Part shown: piece by piece, positions 5,501-8,832 of the stretch
Layout of the letters: every line of letters starts with the position of its first letter
Position numbering within the stretch: position 1 is the stretch's first letter
Assembly: GCA_023429685.1 (NCBI GenBank)
Contig: JAEZDF010000107.1
Span: 1 to 8,832 of the forward strand
Origin: Bacillota bacterium
GTDB taxonomy: Bacteria; Bacillota; Clostridia; Oscillospirales; Ruminococcaceae
Direction: 5' to 3'
DNA: 8,832 bases
Made by a program: the position numbers and the translations under genes
The notes under the pieces: model-generated
The model's input: only the letters and a program-made list of their open reading frames with translations
Database searches by the model: none
Told to the model about the DNA's origin: nothing

Positions 5501-6346
5501 ATGCAAACCTTAACCATCGGCGTAATCGGGCTGGGGCTAATCGGCGGCTCGTTTGCTAAATCGATAAAACAAAACACGCCGCACATCGTTGCGGGCTATG
5601 ACATCAGTGAAGACGCCGTATTACAGGCACTTACCGAGAGCGCGATAGACAAGCGCCTTGACGACGCCGCCCTTGCGCGGTGCGACCTGCTGTTTGTCGC
5701 ATTATACCCCGCCGCCACAATAACAGAGGTGCTGGCAAGGCTGCCCCTTATGAAAAAGGGATGCATCATTACCGACCTGTGCGGTGTAAAGCGGGCGGTG
5801 TGTGATGCGCTGGACGCGCCCTGCCGCGACGCTGGACTGGTGTTTGTAGGCGGTCACCCGATGGCGGGGCGCGAGTTTTCGGGGTTTGCGCACTCGCTGC
5901 CCACGCTGTTTTCGGGCGCATCGTTTATCCTTACCCCCACCCGACCCGACGACGTAGCGCAGGCGCAGGCAGTAACCATGCTAAAGACCCTTGCCCGCGA
6001 GCTGGGCTTTCGGCAGACGGTGGTTACCACCCCCGCCCATCACGACGGCGTGGTCGCCTTCACCTCGCAGCTTGCACACGTGCTCTCCAACGCGTATGTC
6101 AAAAGCCCGCGGGCTACTGAGCACGACGGCTACAGCGCGGGCAGCTTTAAGGATTTAACCCGTGTGGCAAAGCTCAACGAGACGATGTGGTCTGAGCTAT
6201 TCTTGCACAACTCGGACTACCTAACCGACGAGCTGACCCTGCTCATCGACAACCTGACCGCGTACCGCTCGGCGCTTACTGCGCAAGATGGCGACACATT
6301 AACGCAGCTGCTGCGTGAGGGACGCGAGATCAAAGAGGGGCTGTAG
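5501..6346 (+). CDS. tyrA: Prephenate dehydrogenase
   Basis: The enzyme oxidatively decarboxylates prephenate to 4-hydroxyphenylpyruvate, the committed step to tyrosine, using NAD(P). The 281-residue protein has an N-terminal Rossmann fold with GLGLIGGS (residues 10-17). HPMAGRE follows (His119, the catalytic His region), then SQLAH (His193) and GSFKDLTRVA (Arg221), which correspond to the substrate-binding region known from Aquifex TyrA. Its length fits a dehydrogenase with no ACT domain and no fused chorismate mutase. I chose ATG 5501 because GTGAGGA ends eight bases before it; a GTG at 5486 in the same frame is part of that site. No good promoter was seen just upstream, so it may have a weak promoter of its own or receive read-through from aroF, which would run antisense to the small gene between them. 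A strong terminator follows. Confidence 0.94.
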   Translation: MQTLTIGVIGLGLIGGSFAKSIKQNTPHIVAGYDISEDAVLQALTESAIDKRLDDAALARCDLLFVALYPAATITEVLARLPLMKKGCIITDLCGVKRAVCDALDAPCRDAGLVFVGGHPMAGREFSGFAHSLPTLFSGASFILTPTRPDDVAQAQAVTMLKTLARELGFRQTVVTTPAHHDGVVAFTSQLAHVLSNAYVKSPRATEHDGYSAGSFKDLTRVAKLNETMWSELFLHNSDYLTDELTLLIDNLTAYRSALTAQDGDTLTQLLREGREIKEGL

Positions 6347-6362
6347 ATTTAGAACGGTTTTC

Positions 6363-6400
6363 CCGCTGCAAGGGCTGTGTGCTCTTGCGGCGGTTTTTTT
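6363..6400 (+). terminator. Strong intrinsic terminator after tyrA
   Basis: CCGCTGCAAGGGC (6363-6375) pairs with GCTCTTGCGGCGG (6381-6393) over 13 base pairs including two G-U wobbles, around the loop TGTGT, followed by seven T residues (6394-6400). Confidence 0.93.
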
Positions 6401-6431
6401 GGCGACGATGGCACAAACCCGGGTCTAGTAT

Positions 6432-6458
6432 TTAAGTTTATTGCATCTGTGCCGATAA
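6432..6458 (+). promoter_or_regulatory. Sigma-28 / sigma-D (flagellar) promoter
   Basis: TTAAGTTT (6432-6439), 11 bases, then GCCGATAA (6451-6458). The known flagellar consensus is TAAAGTTT-N11-GCCGATAA (sigma-28), or TAAA-N15-GCCGATAT in Bacillus. The match is seven of eight plus eight of eight with exact spacing, and it lies between a terminator and the next gene. Transcription would start near 6465. Confidence 0.85.
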
Positions 6459-6483
6459 TTGGATTAAAGAGATTTTAAGCAAC

Positions 6484-6521
6484 CGCTGTCGGAACACAGC
6501 GCCACCTGCGGCAGAGCCGCA
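6484..6521 (+). other. Two small hairpins in the 5' leader of the sigma-28-driven gene
   Basis: CGCTGT (6484-6489) pairs with ACAGCG (6496-6501), and TGCGGC (6507-6512) pairs with GCCGCA (6516-6521) with a three-base loop. Both lie in the predicted leader of about 120 bases and neither has a T-tract. A role in mRNA stability or translation control is possible but unproven. Confidence 0.4.
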
Positions 6522-6584
6522 CGCTATTCTCATGGTGCCTTGTGCCTTATTGGTGCAACGCGCCGGAAAGGTAAGGACATAACA

Positions 6585-7133
6585 ATGATTGAACGGATAA
6601 ATACAGGACAAACGGCGACATACACCACAAGCCGTGTCGTCAAATCGGGTTCCACCGCATCGGCACAGCAAAAAAGCGGCGTGGTAGACACGTTTGAGCA
6701 AACATCAAAAACTATCACGTCGAGCGGAACCTATACAAAAGCAGGCAGGGTAAAGCCCGACAGCGAAACCATTGCGCGACTGAAGCAGGAGACGGAGAGA
6801 ATCTCGGAGAACCTGCGCGCGTATATCCATAAGCTGATAGCCAATCAAGGAAGCGCGGGAAAGCTTACCATCGACACCGCCGCCGTCAATCAGGCAAAGC
6901 AGGCGATCTCGGAGGACGGCGAGTGGGGTGTTAAGGCGGTCAGCGACCGCATCGTCGCGTTTGCCGTTGCCGTAAGCGGCGACGACCCGTCAAAGCTGGC
7001 GACGCTCAAGGCCGCCATCGAAAAGGGCTTTGCCGAGGCGGGTAAGGCACTGGGCGGCGCGCTACCCGACATCTGCACCAAAACCCGCGACGAGGTGATG
7101 AAAAAGCTCGACGCTTGGGCAAACGAGGAGTAA
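6585..7133 (+). CDS. Uncharacterised helical protein, motility-regulon candidate
   Basis: This 182-residue protein has no signal peptide or membrane span. Residues 1-60 are rich in Ser, Thr and Gln and look disordered; residues 60-90 form a charged helix. The C-terminal part contains EDGEWGVKAVSDRIVAFAVA, SGDDPSKLATLKAAIEKGF, GALPDI and VMKKLDAW. I recall this conserved pattern (EDGxWGV, GxDPSKL, KGFxxA, LPxI) from unnamed proteins of motile Firmicutes and proteobacteria, DUF5610-like; the name is from memory. A near-perfect sigma-28 promoter upstream suggests it is expressed with late flagellar genes. I chose ATG 6585 because AAGGA (6573-6577) lies seven bases upstream; the in-frame ATG at 6540 lacks such a site. 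Its transcript probably ends at the hairpin at 7196-7226. Confidence 0.82.
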   Translation: MIERINTGQTATYTTSRVVKSGSTASAQQKSGVVDTFEQTSKTITSSGTYTKAGRVKPDSETIARLKQETERISENLRAYIHKLIANQGSAGKLTIDTAAVNQAKQAISEDGEWGVKAVSDRIVAFAVAVSGDDPSKLATLKAAIEKGFAEAGKALGGALPDICTKTRDEVMKKLDAWANEE

Positions 7134-7160
7134 GCCTTCATCGCGACCTGATCGGCAGGA

Positions 7161-7189
7161 TAGACACGCGGGGAAGGGTTCGATATAAT
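7161..7189 (+). promoter_or_regulatory. Sigma-A promoter of the Ntn hydrolase gene
   Basis: -35 TAGACA (7161-7166, five of six), a 17-base spacer, and a perfect -10 TATAAT (7184-7189). The start is predicted near 7196, which is the first base of the hairpin at 7196-7219, so the mRNA would begin with a stem-loop. Confidence 0.8.
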
Positions 7190-7195
7190 AAGCAC

Positions 7196-7226
7196 GAGGG
7201 CGGGCACTGCTCCGCCCTCTATTTTT
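7196..7226 (+). terminator. Hairpin with T-tract, overlapping the start of the next transcript
   Basis: GAGGGCGG (7196-7203) pairs perfectly with CCGCCCTC (7212-7219), followed by TATTTTT (7220-7226). It can terminate the sigma-28 transcript of the preceding gene. It would also form the 5' end of the transcript started at the promoter at 7161-7189. Confidence 0.75.
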
Positions 7227-7250
7227 ATGACTGCATGGGGTGTATCACCG

Positions 7251-8294
7251 ATGAACAAGACTGTAAAACGACTATTGCTTGCACTTTTGGGGCTGATGCT
7301 GCTTGCCGGTATCGTCGCTGGTGTGCTGTTTTTTAACGAGCTGCGCAGCCTGTCCTCCCTAAAACAGCAGGGGGACGCGCCTTTGTTTGCCATGACCTAT
7401 TACGGAGACTACGGCTTTGACGACTTTTTAAAGGTAGGTGCACAGACCGACCGCGATATCGAGCAGTTTGTCGTAAACAGGCTGCTAAAGGGTCTGCCGT
7501 TTGATTTTCATGTCACAGGCGCGGGGTGCTCGGCGTTTTACGCACAGAATAAGACGGGCGGCGGCATATACGGGCGCAACTTTGACTTTGATTACGCCCC
7601 CGCTCTGGTTGTGCGCACTGCGCCCAAAAACGGGTACGCGTCTATTTCCACCGTGAACCTGTCGTTTGCGGGCTATGGGCAGGGCAACCTGCCCGAACCC
7701 GGATCGTTAAGCAGCTTTTTGACGCTCGCCGCGCCCTACCTGCCGTTTGACGGCATGAACGAAGCGGGGCTGTGCGTCGCACTGCTTGCGGTGCCCGAGG
7801 CGCAGCCGCCCTACGAGGATGGGCGCGTGATGCTCAACACCACCACCGCCATCCGGCTGATGCTCGACAAAGCGGCGACGGTGGAGGAGGCGGTTGCCCT
7901 TATTTCCGACTACAACCTATACTTTTCGGGGGATGTGCAGTGCCACTACCTTGTTTCGGACGCCACGGGGGATGCTGCGGTCATCGAGTTTTGGCAGGGC
8001 GTTCTCCGCACCGTGCGCAGCCCCAAGCCGTATGAGATTGCCACCAACTTTGTGATGGCAGACGGTGTAAACCTAGGCGAGGGCTTTAACGAGTTTGAGC
8101 GGTTTGACACGATAGAAACCACCCTATCCGCAAGCGGCGGCATCATCGGTACGGACGCTGCGATGGAGTTGCTCTCGAAGGTTGCCATCCCCGACCGCAC
8201 CCGATGGTCGGTGGTATACGACACCGCCGCCCTGACCGCACGGATTGCGGTGGAGGAACAGTACGACAGCGTATTCGAATACGCTCTGCGGTAG
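7251..8294 (+). CDS. Membrane-anchored Ntn hydrolase, choloylglycine hydrolase / C45 / C59-like
   Basis: This 347-residue protein has an N-terminal hydrophobic segment (about residues 7-28) after a basic start, an uncleaved anchor or signal peptide, so the enzyme domain should be outside the membrane. The domain has the marks of cysteine-nucleophile Ntn hydrolases acting on linear amide C-N bonds: GAGCSAF with the candidate nucleophile Cys93, GRNFDFD (109-114), DGMNEAGL (167-174), HYLVSDATGDAAVIEF (232-247) and ATNF with Asn266. In this superfamily members cleave conjugated bile acids, penicillin V, acyl-homoserine lactones or act as acyltransferases; the substrate here cannot be told. Active enzymes need Cys at the mature N-terminus, so residues 1-92 would have to be removed or the anchor is lost on activation. 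ATG 7251 is preferred (weak GGGGTG upstream); an ATG at 7227 abuts the terminator T-tract. Confidence 0.85.
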   Translation: MNKTVKRLLLALLGLMLLAGIVAGVLFFNELRSLSSLKQQGDAPLFAMTYYGDYGFDDFLKVGAQTDRDIEQFVVNRLLKGLPFDFHVTGAGCSAFYAQNKTGGGIYGRNFDFDYAPALVVRTAPKNGYASISTVNLSFAGYGQGNLPEPGSLSSFLTLAAPYLPFDGMNEAGLCVALLAVPEAQPPYEDGRVMLNTTTAIRLMLDKAATVEEAVALISDYNLYFSGDVQCHYLVSDATGDAAVIEFWQGVLRTVRSPKPYEIATNFVMADGVNLGEGFNEFERFDTIETTLSASGGIIGTDAAMELLSKVAIPDRTRWSVVYDTAALTARIAVEEQYDSVFEYALR

Positions 8295-8345
8295 CAAACG
8301 CGACGCACACCACCGTCGACGACACACCCCACACTTTTACACATA

Positions 8346-8374
8346 TGGACATTTTACGCAGTGCAAGGTATAAT
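8346..8374 (+). promoter_or_regulatory. Sigma-A promoter abutting a hairpin, no gene directly behind it
   Basis: -35 TGGACA (8346-8351, five of six), a 17-base spacer, perfect -10 TATAAT (8369-8374). The last three bases of the -10 box are part of the hairpin that follows, and the start would fall inside its left arm near 8381. No convincing gene begins within 300 bases, so it may drive a tiny RNA or be left over from a lost gene. Confidence 0.7.
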
Positions 8375-8416
8375 AAGGAAGGGCGCGGACAGGCTCCGCG
8401 CCCTTCCTTATTTTTG
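8372..8416 (+). terminator. Perfect 17-base-pair hairpin with T-tract
   Basis: Positions 8372-8388 pair perfectly with 8396-8412 around the loop ACAGGCT, and T residues run through 8411-8415. It is a very strong terminator for the Ntn hydrolase transcript, about 80 bases after its stop. It is fused to the promoter at 8346-8374 in the same arrangement as the element at 7161-7226. Confidence 0.88.
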
Positions 8417-8460
8417 CGGGGGTTTTGGCAACAACCGCATGAGGATCAGGCGCGCCGCAA

Positions 8461-8562
8461 GCCGTGGTGAGCATTCATACGTAAGAATATAGCGGGCTTG
8501 TTTACAACCTCTCCTTCGACAGCCAAAGCCACTTGCTGGTTTGCGATGGCGTTGTGGTTTGA
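8461..8562 (+). pseudogene. Possible remnant of a Hint/intein-type C-terminus
   Basis: One reading frame gives AVVSIHT, a TAA stop at 8482-8484, then EYSGLVYNL, further residues, and HLLVCDGVVV before TGA at 8560-8562. The order V-Y-N-L, a spacer, His, hydrophobic pair, V, then G-V-x-V resembles the last two conserved blocks of Hint domains (inteins and pre-toxin Hint domains), which normally end in His-Asn. Here the His-Asn is missing and an in-frame stop splits the segment, so it could only be a relic. The stretch is short and the likeness is by eye, so chance is quite possible. Confidence 0.22.
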
Positions 8563-8650
8563 ATTTTTAGTGCTCGGTAGGTAACTTTATCCGTGTTTGA
8601 GGGTATGAGTTAGAGAGGAATGAAATTAGATTAATAGCAATAACACGAAA

Positions 8651-8704
8651 TTTATAGATTAATTATAAGCACTATAATTTCACTAATAACCCTAAAATTA
8701 TAAG
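8651..8704 (+). promoter_or_regulatory. Candidate promoter and operator repeats before the HNH gene
   Basis: A perfect -10 TATAAT (8673-8678) has a weak -35 TTTATA (8651-8656) 16 bases upstream. The -10 box forms half of an exact inverted repeat, AATTATA (8661-8667) AGCAC TATAATT (8673-8679). AATTATAAG also recurs as a direct repeat at 8661-8669 and 8696-8704. Such repeats across the start region suggest repressor control, though AT-rich DNA produces some repeats by chance. Confidence 0.45.
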
Positions 8705-8719
8705 TAAGGAGAACATTCG

Positions 8720-8832
8720 ATGAGTAGCAGGTATATAAATAAGGATGTTGAAAAAAGATTGTATGCAGAATCAATGGGAAGGTGTATGAATCCTGCGTGT
8801 ATGAAAGAGTTATTCAGTGAAAATGGTGACAT
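8720..8832 (+). CDS. HNH-endonuclease-like protein, 5' part only (runs off window)
   Basis: AAGGAG (8706-8711) stands eight bases before the ATG. The 37 visible codons start MSSRYINKDVEKRLYAESMG and continue with RCMNPACMKELF. The pattern of a basic helix, [SG]xGRC, four residues, a second Cys, then KELF and a Gly-Asp-Ile/Ala turn is typical of the start of HNH nucleases whose two N-terminal cysteines (Cys22 and Cys27) bind structural zinc; the HNH residues themselves would lie downstream, outside the window. Proteins of this form are often parts of restriction or other anti-phage systems, or accompany mobile elements. The gene is AT-rich compared with the genes before 8300, in keeping with horizontal acquisition. 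Whether it is complete, and what follows it, cannot be seen here. Confidence 0.65.
   Translation, partial: MSSRYINKDVEKRLYAESMGRCMNPACMKELFSENGD

Larger units (their letters stand above)
8417..8719. other. Non-coding or decayed stretch between the hairpin and the HNH gene
   Basis: No intact gene was found in this stretch. The first half (to about 8562) has the base composition of the preceding genes and includes a possible remnant of a Hint-like protein (separate entry). From about 8563 the sequence turns clearly AT-rich and holds the regulatory region of the next gene. The change in composition suggests a junction between older chromosomal sequence and acquired DNA near 8560-8600. Confidence 0.5.

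Noticed and set aside
7227..7250. Upstream ATG for the Ntn hydrolase
   Set aside because: It directly follows the hairpin T-tract with no ribosome binding site; ATG 7251 gives a normal basic-plus-hydrophobic N-terminus.
6890..7393. 167-codon minus-strand open frame
   Set aside because: It crosses the end of one good gene, a promoter and terminator, and the start of another, with no ribosome binding site or recognisable domain.
8439..8492. 17-codon ORF starting MRIRRAAS after the second hairpin
   Set aside because: No ribosome binding site, very short and Arg-rich; more likely chance or part of decayed sequence.

Overview
The window looks like chromosomal DNA from a motile, low-to-mid GC Gram-positive anaerobe, most likely a member of the Clostridia. 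Reasons: strong AGGAGG-type ribosome binding sites, sigma-A boxes with 17-base spacers, many hairpin-plus-T-tract terminators, a type I-beta DAHP synthase, and a near-consensus sigma-28/sigma-D flagellar promoter. The placement is an inference from style; there is no rRNA or other marker gene. No tRNA, rRNA, CRISPR array or transposase was seen.

Layout. (1) 2-274: tail of a membrane protein, cut by the window start, with a terminator at 317-355. (2) 536-1951: a polytopic membrane protein with a C-terminal LuxR-type helix-turn-helix (HTH), closed by a strong terminator. (3) 2177-3499: a likely three-gene operon holding a free-standing HTH close to the one in region 2, a small DUF4870-like membrane protein and an acidic lipoprotein. 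Its promoter carries two palindromes. (4) 3637-4924: a DAHP synthase gene (aroF) behind an excellent promoter and a leader that encodes a 37-residue, tyrosine-rich peptide followed by a terminator, i.e. a probable tyrosine attenuator. (5) 5073-5288: a small secreted protein on the minus strand. (6) 5501-6346: prephenate dehydrogenase (tyrA). (7) 6585-7133: an unnamed helical protein behind a sigma-28-type promoter, hence a motility-regulon candidate. (8) 7251-8294: a membrane-anchored Ntn hydrolase of the choloylglycine hydrolase / C45 / C59 type. (9) 8295-8719: a second promoter fused to a perfect hairpin, then decayed sequence. (10) 8720 onward: the first 37 codons of an HNH-nuclease-like protein in AT-rich DNA.

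How the parts fit. aroF makes the first intermediate of the shikimate pathway and tyrA commits prephenate to tyrosine, so a tyrosine-sensing leader in front of aroF is metabolically sensible. The two HTH proteins share about half of their HTH residues and may read related DNA sites, one as a membrane-tethered sensor and one as the local regulator of the small envelope operon.

The strongest novelty candidates are the tyrosine attenuator, the promoter-plus-hairpin modules on either side of the Ntn hydrolase gene, the sigma-28 promoter on an uncharacterised gene, and the HNH gene at the right edge, whose partners lie outside the window.
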